Counted from the first letter of the stretch, positions 33,158 to 43,254 are shown. The stretch: DNA of 64,000 nucleotides from Psychrosphaera haliotis (GCF_039523615.1 NZ_BAAAFQ010000006.1:62001-126000), one strand, 5' to 3'. The notes: generated by a model from the letters alone, not told the origin. Translations and numbers: made by a program.

Positions 33158-35994
33158 TACGCAAACTTCCTTGCTTCACCAGCGCCTTCTACGTTTTCAA
33201 TACAGCGACCACATAAATCTTTATGTTCTTCATTTTGGCCTACTGACTCAACGTGGTGCCAACAACGCTCACACTTTTCAGCTGAACTGGCAGCAACGCT
33301 AACAAACAAACCATCTACTTCTGAATCAAAAGCATCGTCTGTTTTTTCTGCCAGCGGTGCGATAGATACTGTTGAAGTAATTAGAACAAATCTAAGTTCG
33401 TCTTCTAACGTTAGCAGTACATCTTTAATCTCATCACTTATATAAAGTGTAACGTCAGCCGCTAAAGAGGCGCCCACTAGTTTGTCTTTTTTAGCAATTT
33501 CTAAAGCACGGTTTACTTGCTCTTTAACTGCTAATACTTGAGACCAGTAGTCGTCACCTAATTCGCCATCAGAAGCAAATTTCTCAATTCCTTCATACCA
33601 AACGCCTGTGAATACAAATTCTTCACGTTCACCAGGAAGCTCTTGCCAAATTTCCTGTGCAGTAAATGACAATACCGGAGCCATCCAACGCGTCATTGCT
33701 TCGGCAATATAGTAAAGCGCAGTTTGACAAGAACGACGAGCCGTAGAGTCTGCTTTAGCTGTGTATTGACGGTCTTTAATTACATCTAAGTAGAAGCTAC
33801 CTAAGTCTACTGAACAGAAGTTCATTAGCTTTTGCATTACGTTATGGAATTGGTACTTGTCATAAGCCGTTACGATTTCGTTTTGTAAACGAGCAGCCTT
33901 GCTTACAATCCAGCGATCAAGTGCCACCATATCTTGTTCAGCAACTAAGTCTGTTTCTGGATTAAAGCCATTTAAGTTAGCTAATAAGAAACGAGAGGTG
34001 TTACGAATACGACGATAAGTATCGGCAGAACGTTTGAAGATTTCTTTATCAACGGTCATTTCGCCAGTGTAATCAGTTGAGGCTACCCATAAACGAAGAA
34101 TGTCGGCACCGTATACACCTGTAATTTCTTTAGGTGCAATGATGTTACCCAATGATTTAGACATTTTGTGGCCGTTTTTATCAACGGTAAAACCATGTGT
34201 TAGTACTTGATTGTATGGCGCTTTGCCATTCATCGCTGTACCTGTCATTAACGACGACATAAACCAACCACGGTGTTGATCTGAGCCTTCTAGGTATAAA
34301 TCAGGGGCTTTATCAAACTCTTCACGAGCATCTACAACAAAGTGATGCGTCACACCTGAATCAAACCAAACGTCTAGCGTATCTTCTACTTTGCGATATT
34401 GACTTGCTTCTTCACCAAGCAACCCAGCCGAATCAAGATCCCACCAAGCTTGAATACCTTCTTTTTCAACACGTTGAGCGACTTGTTCCATTAGCTCTAT
34501 GCTATTTGGGTGTAACTCATCTGTTTCATTATGAATGAATAGAGTAATTGGCACGCCCCAAGTACGTTGACGTGAAATACACCAGTCTGGGCGACCTTCA
34601 ACCATACCTTTAATACGGCCTTCACCCCATTCAGGCAGCCATTCTACGTCTTTAATCTGTTCAATAGATTGCTGACGAAGACCGGCTTTGTCCATGCTGA
34701 TAAACCACTGAGGTGTTGCACGGAAAATGATTGGAGTTTTGTGTCTCCAGCAATGAGGGTAGCTGTGTTCAAACGCAACGTGTTTAAGTAACTTGCCTTT
34801 TTCTTGAAGTAACGCAACAACGTTATCGTTTGCTTTGAATACGTGTTGACCTTCAAAGAATTCAGTACCTGGTACGTAAACCCCGTTTGGTCCAACTGGG
34901 TTTGCTACTTCAATGTTGTACTGTAAACCAACCGTGAAATCTTCCTGACCGTGTCCTGGAGCTGTATGTACACAACCTGTACCAGCGTCAGTTGTTACGT
35001 GATCACCTAAGATCATTGGGATAGAGAAATCATAGAACGGGTGATTAGCTTGAATTAATTCTAAGTCAGCACCTTTACAGTGTCCTAGAACATCAAATTC
35101 AGTAATATCAAAACGTGCCATACAATCAGCAACTAAATCAGTTGCTAGTACTAATCTAAATGGCTTATCAAAACCTTCAGCAGACTTAACTTGAATTAGA
35201 GAATACTCAACGTCTGCGCCTAAAGAGATGGCACGGTTAGCAGGAAGAGTCCAAGGAGTTGTTGTCCAGATTACAAAAGAAACATCACCCTTGCCTTTTC
35301 CAGCGTCTAGTTCTGAAAATTTGCCAGCAACACCGTCACTGTCTACCGCAGTAAACATAACATCGATAGCAGGAGATACTTTGTCTTGGTATTCAACTTC
35401 TGCTTCAGCAAGTGCTGAACCACAATCTGTACACCAATGAACAGGCTTAGCACCTTTTTGTAAATGATCATTATCAATGATTTTGCTTAACGCACGAATG
35501 ATATTAGCTTCAGAACTGAAATCCATTGTTTTGTATGGATTGTTCCAATCGCCTAAAACACCTAAACGAACAAAGCTAGCTAGCTGACCGTCAATTTGCT
35601 TTTGTGCATATTCACGGCACTTCTGACGGAATGTTGCAGCGTCAACCTTCTTACCAGGCTTGCCAACTTTTTTCTCAACCATTAGCTCAATTGGAAGACC
35701 GTGACAGTCCCAACCAGGTACGTATGGCGAATTAAAATCAGATAACGTTTTAGACTTTACAATAATGTCTTTTAAAATTTTGTTAACCGAGTGACCTAGG
35801 TGAATATCACCGTTTGCATAAGGAGGGCCGTCATGCAAAATGAAGCTCTTTTTACCTTTTTTTGCTGCACGAATTTGACCGTACAAATCTTTGTTGGTCC
35901 ATTCGTCTAACATTTTTGGCTCGCGTTGTGCCAAGTTACCGCGCATAGGGAACGCAGTTTCAGGTAAATTAAGAGTATGTTTATAATCACTCAT
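33157..35994 (-). CDS. ileS: Isoleucyl-tRNA synthetase
   Basis: Class I synthetase of 945 residues that charges tRNA-Ile. The HIGH-type motif is HLGH at 65-68 (PPYANGDIHLGH), the KMSKS loop is intact (GHKMSKSLGN), and an editing domain lies between them (GTGCVHTAPGHGQEDF). The C-terminal zinc-binding site has CERCWHH and CGRC. Two bases separate its start from the ribF stop. It precedes lspA in the conserved gene order. Confidence 0.98.
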   Translation of the reverse strand: MSDYKHTLNLPETAFPMRGNLAQREPKMLDEWTNKDLYGQIRAAKKGKKSFILHDGPPYANGDIHLGHSVNKILKDIIVKSKTLSDFNSPYVPGWDCHGLPIELMVEKKVGKPGKKVDAATFRQKCREYAQKQIDGQLASFVRLGVLGDWNNPYKTMDFSSEANIIRALSKIIDNDHLQKGAKPVHWCTDCGSALAEAEVEYQDKVSPAIDVMFTAVDSDGVAGKFSELDAGKGKGDVSFVIWTTTPWTLPANRAISLGADVEYSLIQVKSAEGFDKPFRLVLATDLVADCMARFDITEFDVLGHCKGADLELIQANHPFYDFSIPMILGDHVTTDAGTGCVHTAPGHGQEDFTVGLQYNIEVANPVGPNGVYVPGTEFFEGQHVFKANDNVVALLQEKGKLLKHVAFEHSYPHCWRHKTPIIFRATPQWFISMDKAGLRQQSIEQIKDVEWLPEWGEGRIKGMVEGRPDWCISRQRTWGVPITLFIHNETDELHPNSIELMEQVAQRVEKEGIQAWWDLDSAGLLGEEASQYRKVEDTLDVWFDSGVTHHFVVDAREEFDKAPDLYLEGSDQHRGWFMSSLMTGTAMNGKAPYNQVLTHGFTVDKNGHKMSKSLGNIIAPKEITGVYGADILRLWVASTDYTGEMTVDKEIFKRSADTYRRIRNTSRFLLANLNGFNPETDLVAEQDMVALDRWIVSKAARLQNEIVTAYDKYQFHNVMQKLMNFCSVDLGSFYLDVIKDRQYTAKADSTARRSCQTALYYIAEAMTRWMAPVLSFTAQEIWQELPGEREEFVFTGVWYEGIEKFASDGELGDDYWSQVLAVKEQVNRALEIAKKDKLVGASLAADVTLYISDEIKDVLLTLEDELRFVLITSTVSIAPLAEKTDDAFDSEVDGLFVSVAASSAEKCERCWHHVESVGQNEEHKDLCGRCIENVEGAGEARKFA

Positions 35995-35996
35995 GG

Positions 35997-36932
35997 TTAT
36001 TTGATTCCATATTGACTTAGTTTGGATTTAGCCGTTGCTACATCCAGTTTAATTTGAGAAATGAGTTGTTCTATCGACTCGAATTTTTGTTCATCTCTGA
36101 TTTTACTCAGAGGTTTGATCGATAACCTTTGCCCATACACTTGTTGGTCAAAGTTAAATATATTTACTTCTAACACAGGCTTTACGCCATTTAACGTTGG
36201 CTTATTGCCAATATTTGCAACGCCATAAAAGGTCTGATTGTTCAATTCAACTTCAACAACAAACACACCTTTGATAGGTAATACTTTCCTTTTCACAGCT
36301 ATATTCGCTGTAGGAAAACCAAATTTACGACCGTTTTTTTGACCGTGAATAACTCGGCCCTGCATAACAAATGGTTCACCTAATAAATCTTCGGCTGCTT
36401 TGAAGTCAGCGTCTTGTAGATATTTTCGAATTGCCGTGCTGCTCGCTCTTTGGTCCGAGTAATTAAACGTTTTTGTATCTTCAACACTGAAGCCACAAAT
36501 TTCTGACTCTTTTTGCAATAATGCAAAGTCGCCACTACGTTTCACACCAAACTTAAAATCATCACCAACAATTAAATGCTTTACACCTAATTTGTCTACT
36601 AACAAAGATTCAATAAATTCGTCTGCTGCCATTCCTGCAAACTCTTTGTTAAAACGAACACATATCAGTCGGTCAATACCGAGTTTCTCTAATTTTTTAA
36701 ATTTGTCTCTGAAGGTCAACACTCGCGCAGCGGCTTTATCGCCTAAAAATACTTCCTGCGGTTGAGGTTCAAAAATCATCACGGCAGATGGAACACCATG
36801 CTTTTTAGACTCAGTTTTCAGCTTGTTTAACACATGTTGATGGCCCATGTGTACACCGTCAAAATTACCTATCGTCAGAACACAATCTTTGTGTTTTTCG
36901 GATAAATTGACTAAACCTCGAACTAACTCCAT
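35997..36932 (-). CDS. ribF: Bifunctional riboflavin kinase / FMN adenylyltransferase
   Basis: RibF phosphorylates riboflavin to FMN and adenylates FMN to FAD. The N-terminal nucleotidyltransferase domain has TIGNFDGVHMGH at 20-31 and GDDFKFGVKRSG; the C-terminal kinase domain has GFPTANI and KGVFVVEVE. Length (311) matches the E. coli protein (313). It is the first gene of the ribF-ileS-lspA-fkpB-ispH run; murJ lies upstream on the same strand after about 115 bases. Confidence 0.97.
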   Translation of the reverse strand: MELVRGLVNLSEKHKDCVLTIGNFDGVHMGHQHVLNKLKTESKKHGVPSAVMIFEPQPQEVFLGDKAAARVLTFRDKFKKLEKLGIDRLICVRFNKEFAGMAADEFIESLLVDKLGVKHLIVGDDFKFGVKRSGDFALLQKESEICGFSVEDTKTFNYSDQRASSTAIRKYLQDADFKAAEDLLGEPFVMQGRVIHGQKNGRKFGFPTANIAVKRKVLPIKGVFVVEVELNNQTFYGVANIGNKPTLNGVKPVLEVNIFNFDQQVYGQRLSIKPLSKIRDEQKFESIEQLISQIKLDVATAKSKLSQYGIK

Positions 36933-37046
36933 CGGACCTTCATAAACTGTTAAAAAAAACCCAAGAATTATAACGGCAAAGCTAGGCTAATTACTACCCA
37001 GAGCGTTCGATAAAGCAACAATTATGTAATATAAATTGAGATTAAA

Positions 37047-38597
37047 TTAAGCGCCTTGTCTAAAATGCCGTTTGCGTGTGCCAAATAAAATTAAACACAC
37101 AAAATAAACCACTACAGCAACGCCAATTAATAAAAATAACATCACTGATTCTTGCCAAAATGACTCCGTTGCAAACCAACCTGAGCGTTTAATGTATTCA
37201 AGTATAAATACCATAGCAGTTGTCGCGGCAACTAGGCGCACAATCCAACCAATGGTGGCCTTAGAAAGCCTGTAGACGCCTTGCTGATGTAATCCCCAAT
37301 ATAACATGCCGGCATTTAACGTCGCTGACATAGCCGTAGCAATCGCTAAGCCTACAAAACCATAAAATGGCGCTAACATAAAGTTGAACACTATATTGGA
37401 TAACATCGCGATAATACCTAACCGCACCGGTGTTTTGGTGTCCTGTCTTGCAAAGTAACCAGGGGCTAATACTTTAACGGTCATATAACTAACTAATCCT
37501 GATGCATAACCAATAAGCGCAAAATAAACTTGCTGACCATCCGTTGCGGTAAATTCACCATGTGTATACAAAATCTTAATAATTAAAGGGCCTAAAACAA
37601 TTAGGCCTGCTAAAGCTGGAAATGCCATTAACAACACCATTTTTAACGCCCAATCCATGGTTTCTTGAAACTTCGCTGGGTTATTAGTGCTATGAAGCTT
37701 TGACAGGCTTGGCAAAATTACCGTGGCGATACCGATTCCAAAAAGCCCTAAAGGAAACTCAATTAATCGATCCGCGTAATACAACCAACTAATAGAGCCC
37801 GTCATTAGAAAAGAAGCGATTACCGTATCAACTAATGCATTTAATTGATGAACCGACACACCTAGTATCGCCGGTAACATAAGCAGACGAATGCGCTTTA
37901 CATGTTCATCGTTCCAGCCCCATTTGGGTTTGACTAGTAAACCGGCCTTAGCTAAAAACGGCCACTGGAAAAAAAACTGAACTAACCCGCCAACAAAAAC
38001 ACCGATAGCAAGTGCATAAGCGGTATCACTAAAAGTGTCTTTAAACAGAATGGCACACGCAATAATAGAAATATTTAGGAATACTGGTGTAAATGCTGCA
38101 ACTGCAAATTTGTTATAAACATTTAAAACCGCGCCCGATAAGGCAACAAAGGTAATAAAGAATAAATAAGGAAATGTGATTTTTAATAATGCAGAGGCCA
38201 TATCAAACTTAGCGGCATCTTCGCCGCCTTGCCACCAATCAATAAACCAACCAGTACCAAAAACCATGACAATAAGCGGAGACGCAACAATAGCAAAAGC
38301 AGTCAAACCCAGAACAATGACACCTAAAGTACCAGAAACTTTGGCGACCAACTCACGAACCGCATCGTCTCCATGTTTTTCTTTTACTTCTGATAAAACG
38401 GGGACAAAAGCCTGCGCAAATGCGCCTTCGGCAAACAAGCGCCTTAAAAAGTTAGGAATGCGATTAGCAAATAAATAAACATCAGCGTTGACCCCTGCAC
38501 CTACAAAGGTAGCAATGACAACATCCCTGACTAAACCCAATACCCTTGATATAAGAGTCATGAACGAAACGATCAGACTCGACTTTAATAACGCCAA
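37047..38597 (-). CDS. murJ: Lipid II flippase MurJ
   Basis: MurJ (MviN) moves lipid II across the inner membrane for peptidoglycan synthesis. This member of the MOP superfamily has about 14 membrane segments; conserved pieces are SRVLGLVRDVVIA, NRIPNFLRRLFAEGAFAQAFVPV and the central PLGLFGIGIATVILPSLS. I prefer TTG 38597, which gives LALLKSSLIVSFMT in line with the E. coli N-terminus, with AAAGGA six bases upstream; an ATG at 38630 would add 11 residues. Length is about 516. It is divergent from rpsT, a conserved arrangement. Confidence 0.95.
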   Translation of the reverse strand: MALLKSSLIVSFMTLISRVLGLVRDVVIATFVGAGVNADVYLFANRIPNFLRRLFAEGAFAQAFVPVLSEVKEKHGDDAVRELVAKVSGTLGVIVLGLTAFAIVASPLIVMVFGTGWFIDWWQGGEDAAKFDMASALLKITFPYLFFITFVALSGAVLNVYNKFAVAAFTPVFLNISIIACAILFKDTFSDTAYALAIGVFVGGLVQFFFQWPFLAKAGLLVKPKWGWNDEHVKRIRLLMLPAILGVSVHQLNALVDTVIASFLMTGSISWLYYADRLIEFPLGLFGIGIATVILPSLSKLHSTNNPAKFQETMDWALKMVLLMAFPALAGLIVLGPLIIKILYTHGEFTATDGQQVYFALIGYASGLVSYMTVKVLAPGYFARQDTKTPVRLGIIAMLSNIVFNFMLAPFYGFVGLAIATAMSATLNAGMLYWGLHQQGVYRLSKATIGWIVRLVAATTAMVFILEYIKRSGWFATESFWQESVMLFLLIGVAVVVYFVCLILFGTRKRHFRQGA

Positions 38598-38766
38598 AAT
38601 ATTTCCTTTAACCGCCGCAGAATAAAACATGCATAGCTTGCCAGACTTTTAATCATTTATAAATTAGCTTTTCCATTTAAAATGATTTGACAAAAGCAGT
38701 ATAAAAAGGCAAACTCCTCGGCCTTAAAAAACCGGTTATTTGAATTAAAAAGTTTAGGAGTCAGCC

Positions 38767-39027
38767 TTGGCTAACATTAAGTCTGCTAAGAAACGCGTTA
38801 TAACTTCTGAGAAGGCTCGTCGTCACAATGCAAGCCGTCGTTCTATGATGCGTACTTTCATGAAAAAAGTTGTAACAGCTATCGAAGCTGGTCAAAAAGA
38901 AACTGCACAAGAAGCATTTACTGCACTTGTACCAGTTCTTGACCGTTATGCAACTAAAGGTCTAATTCACAAAAACAAAGCAGCACGTCATAAGAGTCGT
39001 TTAAACGCTCAAATTAACGCGCTATAA
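38767..39027 (+). CDS. rpsT: 30S ribosomal protein S20
   Basis: The 86-residue basic protein (ANIKSAKKRVITSEKARRHNASRRS) binds 16S rRNA in the small subunit. It starts with TTG, preceded by AGGAG (38756-38760) at six bases. The UUG start is conserved with E. coli rpsT, where it limits translation and takes part in autoregulation by S20, so the same control is plausible here. A strong terminator follows. Divergent from murJ. Confidence 0.97.
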   Translation: MANIKSAKKRVITSEKARRHNASRRSMMRTFMKKVVTAIEAGQKETAQEAFTALVPVLDRYATKGLIHKNKAARHKSRLNAQINAL

Positions 39028-39048
39028 TTTTTGTAATTATACTTTTTA

Positions 39049-39077
39049 AAAAACCGGAACTTGTTCCGGTTTTTTTA
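39049..39077 (+). terminator. Rho-independent terminator after rpsT
   Basis: AACCGGAA pairs with TTCCGGTT around CTTG and is followed by seven T. A run of A precedes it, so it can also work on the opposite strand for the MAPEG gene. Confidence 0.9.
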
Positions 39078-39123
39078 TATCTAAAATTTGGCTTTGCTTT
39101 AGGCTTTAGCAAATATCACTAAC

Positions 39124-39510
39124 TTAATAAACCGCTAGAATATTTAACAACGCAGCCGCTAACATCATCAAGTAAGTCAATATCCCACCAATAGTACGAG
39201 CAATTGATGTACCAGCGCTTTTACCTAAACCCATTGCATGAAACAAGCGCCCAATCAGTAATGCCGTTCCTAAAATATTGAGTACCCAAATCTCCGCCTT
39301 GTTAAGCTCTAAAAAGGCCAATAACAATAAAGCCAATGGCACGTACTCAGCAAAGTTAGCGTGTACTCTAATGGCGCGATGTAATGTATTAGATTCACCA
39401 TGACCAATACCAACTTTGTGTACCAGTCGTAACTTTATAATGCGAAACGACAGTGCAACATAAAAAACGGCTAACATGCCGGCATAAAATGCTGTGTATT
39501 TAATTATCAT
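39124..39510 (-). CDS. MAPEG family membrane protein
   Basis: A 128-residue protein with four membrane segments and the MAPEG motif RAIRVHANFAEYVPLALLLLAF (split here as RAIRVHANFAEY then VPLALLLL). Eukaryotic MAPEG members conjugate glutathione to lipids; bacterial ones (YecN type) are poorly characterised. AGGGAACAATA precedes the ATG. It stands alone between rpsT (+) and adk (-). Family call is firm; activity is not known. Confidence 0.88.
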   Translation of the reverse strand: MIIKYTAFYAGMLAVFYVALSFRIIKLRLVHKVGIGHGESNTLHRAIRVHANFAEYVPLALLLLAFLELNKAEIWVLNILGTALLIGRLFHAMGLGKSAGTSIARTIGGILTYLMMLAAALLNILAVY

Positions 39511-39643
39511 TATTGTTCCCTTTTTTTATTATTTATATTTATTAGGATATTTATAGCCGATATTTTAATACTAATGAGTATCAAACATATCAAAAAATAG
39601 AACTGCTATTGATAGTCAACTTAGCAGTTTTTCTTCTAAAACA

Positions 39644-39671
39644 AAAAAACGCCACATATGCGGCGTTTTTC
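39644..39671 (-). terminator. Rho-independent terminator after adk
   Basis: On the minus strand AACGCC...GGCGTT forms a stem (about 39648-39667) followed by a run of seven T, just behind the adk stop codon. Confidence 0.85.
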
Positions 39672-39691
39672 TTAGTCATTAGCGTTAAGTT

Positions 39692-40336
39692 TTACGCTAA
39701 TACTTCAGCAAGCTTAGCGCTTACACTTTCAACAGCTTGTGTGCCATCAATAGTAGCAAACTTAGTATTACCTGCATCTGCTTCTGCTTTGTAGTAAGCA
39801 ACAAGTGGCTGAGTTTGCTCATGATAAACACCTAAACGTTTACGAACTGTTTCAGGCTGGTCATCATCACGAACCATTAAATCATCGCCAGTCTCATTGT
39901 CTTTGCCTTCAACCTTAGGTGGGTTGTAAACAACGTGATATACACGACCTGATGCTGGGTGGACTCGTCGTCCAGACATTCTGTCTACGATAACTTCATC
40001 AGGAACATCAAACTCTAAACAATAATCCACTGAAATACCGTTTTCTTTCATAGCATCAGCTTGAGGAATGGTACGAGGGAAGCCGTCTAACAAAAAGCCA
40101 TTTTCGCAATCAGCCTTTTTGATACGCTCTTTAACTAAACCAATAATAAGATCGTCAGATACTAGCTGTCCTGCGTCCATTACTTTTTTAGCTTCTAAAC
40201 CTAATGGCGTGCCTTCTTTAATAGCAGCACGCAACATGTCACCAGTAGAGATTTGTGGAATGCCAAATTTGTTCATTAAAAATTGGGCTTGTGTACCTTT
40301 TCCGGCACCTGGTGCGCCAAGTAAAATAATCCGCAT
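39692..40336 (-). CDS. adk: Adenylate kinase
   Basis: Adk balances ATP, ADP and AMP. The P-loop GAPGAGKGT (7-15), DGFPRTIPQADAM and the LID region GRRVHPASGRVYHV are typical; the LID lacks the zinc cysteines of Gram-positive enzymes. I start at ATG 40336, giving 214 residues exactly as in E. coli, with AGGA upstream; the frame is open to 40435 but the extra 33 residues have no support. It is downstream of htpG, as in E. coli, but separated by a terminator. hemH, the usual next gene, is missing. Confidence 0.97.
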   Translation of the reverse strand: MRIILLGAPGAGKGTQAQFLMNKFGIPQISTGDMLRAAIKEGTPLGLEAKKVMDAGQLVSDDLIIGLVKERIKKADCENGFLLDGFPRTIPQADAMKENGISVDYCLEFDVPDEVIVDRMSGRRVHPASGRVYHVVYNPPKVEGKDNETGDDLMVRDDDQPETVRKRLGVYHEQTQPLVAYYKAEADAGNTKFATIDGTQAVESVSAKLAEVLA

Positions 40337-40480
40337 GAAATGATCCTCTGCAAATCCAAGTGAAAGTAAAAAAATTATACTCAGAATCTTGGCACAATAA
40401 CCCAGTGATAACAAGCCGCTAGGGTAAGGATTCATTAACAGAATTGTTAATTTAACTTTGCATGACTAAATTTTAGACAT

Positions 40481-40509
40481 AAAAAAGGGCAAGCTATTGC
40501 TTACCCTTT
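40481..40509 (-). terminator. Rho-independent terminator after htpG
   Basis: On the minus strand AAAGGGTAAGC (from 40509) pairs with GCTTGCCCTTT around AATA, with one G-U pair, then a T run. Confidence 0.85.
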
Positions 40510-40568
40510 CATTTTAGCTATTTTAATTAAAACAATAATCTAGCTATTGCTGACCATTAACTATTATT

Positions 40569-42497
40569 TTACTTAGTTAATGACATCATTAGTGTGTTTA
40601 AACGTTTCACAAACGCACCAGGATCTTTAATGGTGCCACGCTCAGCTAGAGTAGCTTGGTCTAACAATACTTCTACCCATTGCTTATATTGCGCTTCGTC
40701 TTGAACTTGATCTACGTGCTTAACTAACTCGTGTTCCATGTTCAATTCAAATACCGGCTTAACGTCTGGCACTTCTTGACCCATTTGTTTCATTAGGTCA
40801 ATCATTTGCGGACTCATGTCGCTGTTGCCTGTAACAATACATGCTGGCGAATCAGTTAAACGGTGAGATACTTTCACTTCTTTAACTTTTCCGTCAAGCG
40901 CTGTTTGGAAACGTTCGATGCTCGATGCAAACTCTTTGTCCGCTTCTTCTTGTGCTTTTTTAGACTCTTCGTCTTCTAAGTCACCTAGGTCTAAATCACC
41001 ACGAGTAACAGATACAAGCTGCTTGCCGTCGAATTCAGTTAAGTGTGACATCAACCACTCATCAATACGGTCAACCATTAGCACAACTTCAATACCTTTC
41101 TTACGGAAGATCTCTAATGCTGGGTTGTTTGCCGCTGCTTCATATGAATCTGCTACCAAGTAATAAATCTTATCTTGACCTTCTTTCATACGCTCAACAT
41201 AGTCAGGGAAAGACACAGATTGAGTCGCGTCATCATTATGTGTTGATGTGAATCTTAATAACTTAGCAATCGCTTCTTTGTTAGCGAAGTCTTCTGCTGG
41301 ACCTTCTTTTAGAACTTGGCCAAACTCGTTCCAGAATACTTGATAGTCTTCTTTCTTGTTTTTACCCATACGGTCAAGCATTTTAATAACACGTGATGTA
41401 CATGCTTTACGTAACGCTTGAGTCACTTTGTTGTCTTGTAAAATTTCACGAGATACGTTTAAAGGTAAGTCGTTTGAGTCAATTAAGCCTTTTACAAAAC
41501 GAAGGTACGTTGGCATAAACTGTTCAGCGTCGTCCATAATGAAAACACGCTGTACATATAGTTTTAAACCACGTTGCTTATCGCGATTCCACATGTCGAA
41601 TGGTGCTTTTTTAGGAATATATAATAACGACGTATATTCACTGCTACCTTCAACTTTATTGTGCGCCCACGTTAATGGATCTTCAAAGTCATGGCTAATG
41701 TGCTTGTAAAATTCTTGGTAATCTTTGTCTTCAAGTTCAGACTTGTCTAAAGTCCAAAGCGCATCGGCTTTGTTGATAACTTCCCACTCACCGTCAGTGG
41801 CAGCAATTTTTTCGCCGTCTTCGCCTTCTGACTCTGGAGTGCCATCTTTCCACATTTCTACTGGTGTAGAGATATGGTCAGAATATTTTTTGATTACTTG
41901 ACGAAGCTTGTAGTCATCAGCAAATTCTTTTTCATCTTCTTTTAGGAATAAAGTGATTTCTGTACCACGAGTCGACTTTTCAATTGTCTCAATTGTGTAT
42001 TCGCCTTCGCCTTCACTTGTCCACTCAACGCCGTTGTCTTTGCTATCACCCGCTTTACGAGAACGAACAATGACTTTATCTGCAACGATAAATGCCGAGT
42101 AGAAACCAACACCAAACTGACCAATTAGTTGAGAATCTTGAGCTTTGTCGCCCGTTAGGTTTTTAAAGAAATCGGCTGTGCCTGACTTCGCAATTGTACC
42201 TAAATGATTAGCCGCGTCTTCCGCGTCCATACCAACACCGTTATCGTCAATTGTGACGGTATTTTTGTCGGCGTCAAAGCTTACACGAACACGTAAGTTT
42301 GCGTCGTTTTCATATAAGTCATTATTTGATAGTCCTTCAAAGCGCAATTTGTCTGCGGCATCCGCTGCGTTTGAAATTAATTCACGTAAAAAGATCTCTT
42401 TGTTTGAGTACAAAGAATGGATCATAAGTTGTAGTAGTTGTTTTACTTCGGTTTGAAAGCCGTGAGTTTGTTTACCTTGAGTGGCTGCTTCTGCCAT
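40569..42497 (-). CDS. htpG: Chaperone HtpG (Hsp90)
   Basis: ATP-dependent Hsp90 chaperone of 642 residues. The N-terminal GHKL ATPase shows ELISNAADAADKLRF, DDNGVGMDAEDAANHLGTIAKSG (as DDNGVGM and GTIAKSG) and GQFGVGFYSAF; middle and C-terminal domains follow with VSREILQDN and the DSPACIV segment. Length compares with 624 in E. coli; the excess is acidic insertions in the middle domain. AAGGAG lies before the ATG, and a sigma-32-like promoter is about 55-90 bases upstream. recR lies upstream and adk downstream. Confidence 0.98.
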   Translation of the reverse strand: MAEAATQGKQTHGFQTEVKQLLQLMIHSLYSNKEIFLRELISNAADAADKLRFEGLSNNDLYENDANLRVRVSFDADKNTVTIDDNGVGMDAEDAANHLGTIAKSGTADFFKNLTGDKAQDSQLIGQFGVGFYSAFIVADKVIVRSRKAGDSKDNGVEWTSEGEGEYTIETIEKSTRGTEITLFLKEDEKEFADDYKLRQVIKKYSDHISTPVEMWKDGTPESEGEDGEKIAATDGEWEVINKADALWTLDKSELEDKDYQEFYKHISHDFEDPLTWAHNKVEGSSEYTSLLYIPKKAPFDMWNRDKQRGLKLYVQRVFIMDDAEQFMPTYLRFVKGLIDSNDLPLNVSREILQDNKVTQALRKACTSRVIKMLDRMGKNKKEDYQVFWNEFGQVLKEGPAEDFANKEAIAKLLRFTSTHNDDATQSVSFPDYVERMKEGQDKIYYLVADSYEAAANNPALEIFRKKGIEVVLMVDRIDEWLMSHLTEFDGKQLVSVTRGDLDLGDLEDEESKKAQEEADKEFASSIERFQTALDGKVKEVKVSHRLTDSPACIVTGNSDMSPQMIDLMKQMGQEVPDVKPVFELNMEHELVKHVDQVQDEAQYKQWVEVLLDQATLAERGTIKDPGAFVKRLNTLMMSLTK

Positions 42498-42551
42498 TGT
42501 CAGGGTCTCCTTTAATGATTTACGTTAATTATTTAATCGTTTAATGACAAG

Positions 42552-42587
42552 TAAATAAGTGTGCTTTTAACGCTTTTCAAGGGGAGA
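42552..42587 (-). promoter_or_regulatory. Candidate sigma-32 promoter for htpG
   Basis: Minus-strand TCTCCCCTTGAAA (42587 down to 42575) fits the extended sigma-32 -35 consensus almost exactly; 14 bases later ACTTATTTA (42560-42552) matches CCCCATTTA at six of nine positions. It lies 55 bases before the htpG ATG, a known heat-shock gene. Confidence 0.6.
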
Positions 42588-42636
42588 ATTTTAATTCCGT
42601 AAAAAAAATGTGTGATTGCTTAAGAAAGAGTCACAA

Positions 42637-43254
42637 CTAAAACTGTTTACGGCCCATTAATGCATGGCTCATTGTTGAAGTATCAACCATTTCAAGTTCG
42701 CCACCAACCGGAATACCATGCGCAATACGAGTAATTGCAACATTGTTGGATTTACAGATGTCAGCAATATAATGAGACGTTGCTTCACCTTCTACACTTG
42801 GATTTAAAGCTAGAATAACTTCTTCCACCAGCGGTTTAGAAGGATCAGAGCCGTCACTTGCAAGCACTTCTTCAAGTTGTGATAAACCAAGCTCTTGTGG
42901 ACCAACGCCATCGATTGGAGATAGGCAACCGTGTAAAACAAAATAACGTCCTGAAAAATGACCACTTTGTTCAACAGCGGCTAAGTCAGAAACCGACTCA
43001 ACAATGCACAGTAATGTATTTTGCGTACGGCGTGAGTTTGTACAAATATCGCAAAGCTCAAGCTCTGTGTAATTTCGGCACTGTTTACATTGACCGATTT
43101 CCGCTAAGCCCGTTGCTAACGTATTTGCTAATTCAGTACCAGCCTGTCGTTTATGCTGCAACAAATGATAAGCCATACGCTGCGCGGTCTTTGGACCAAC
43201 ACCTGGTAAACACTGTAATTGTTCTATCATTTTTTGAAGCAGAGATGTTTGCAC
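42637..43254 (-). CDS. recR: Recombination mediator RecR
   Basis: RecR works with RecF/RecO to load RecA at gaps. The 205-residue protein has the helix-hairpin-helix CLPGVGPKTAQRMAYHLL, the zinc site Cys56/Cys59/Cys68/Cys71 (CKQC...CDIC), the Toprim core (VESVSDLAAVEQ, FVLHGCLSPIDGVGP) and C-terminal RIAHGIPVGGELEMVD. Start is GTG 43254. In E. coli recR directly follows ybaB; here sbcD and sbcC lie between the two. Confidence 0.97.
   Translation of the reverse strand: MQTSLLQKMIEQLQCLPGVGPKTAQRMAYHLLQHKRQAGTELANTLATGLAEIGQCKQCRNYTELELCDICTNSRRTQNTLLCIVESVSDLAAVEQSGHFSGRYFVLHGCLSPIDGVGPQELGLSQLEEVLASDGSDPSKPLVEEVILALNPSVEGEATSHYIADICKSNNVAITRIAHGIPVGGELEMVDTSTMSHALMGRKQF

Noticed and set aside
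39601..39634. Hairpin AACTGCTA...TAGCAGTT followed by T
   Set aside because: It has T on the plus strand, but no plus-strand gene ends here; the MAPEG gene and adk run the other way. It may be accidental.
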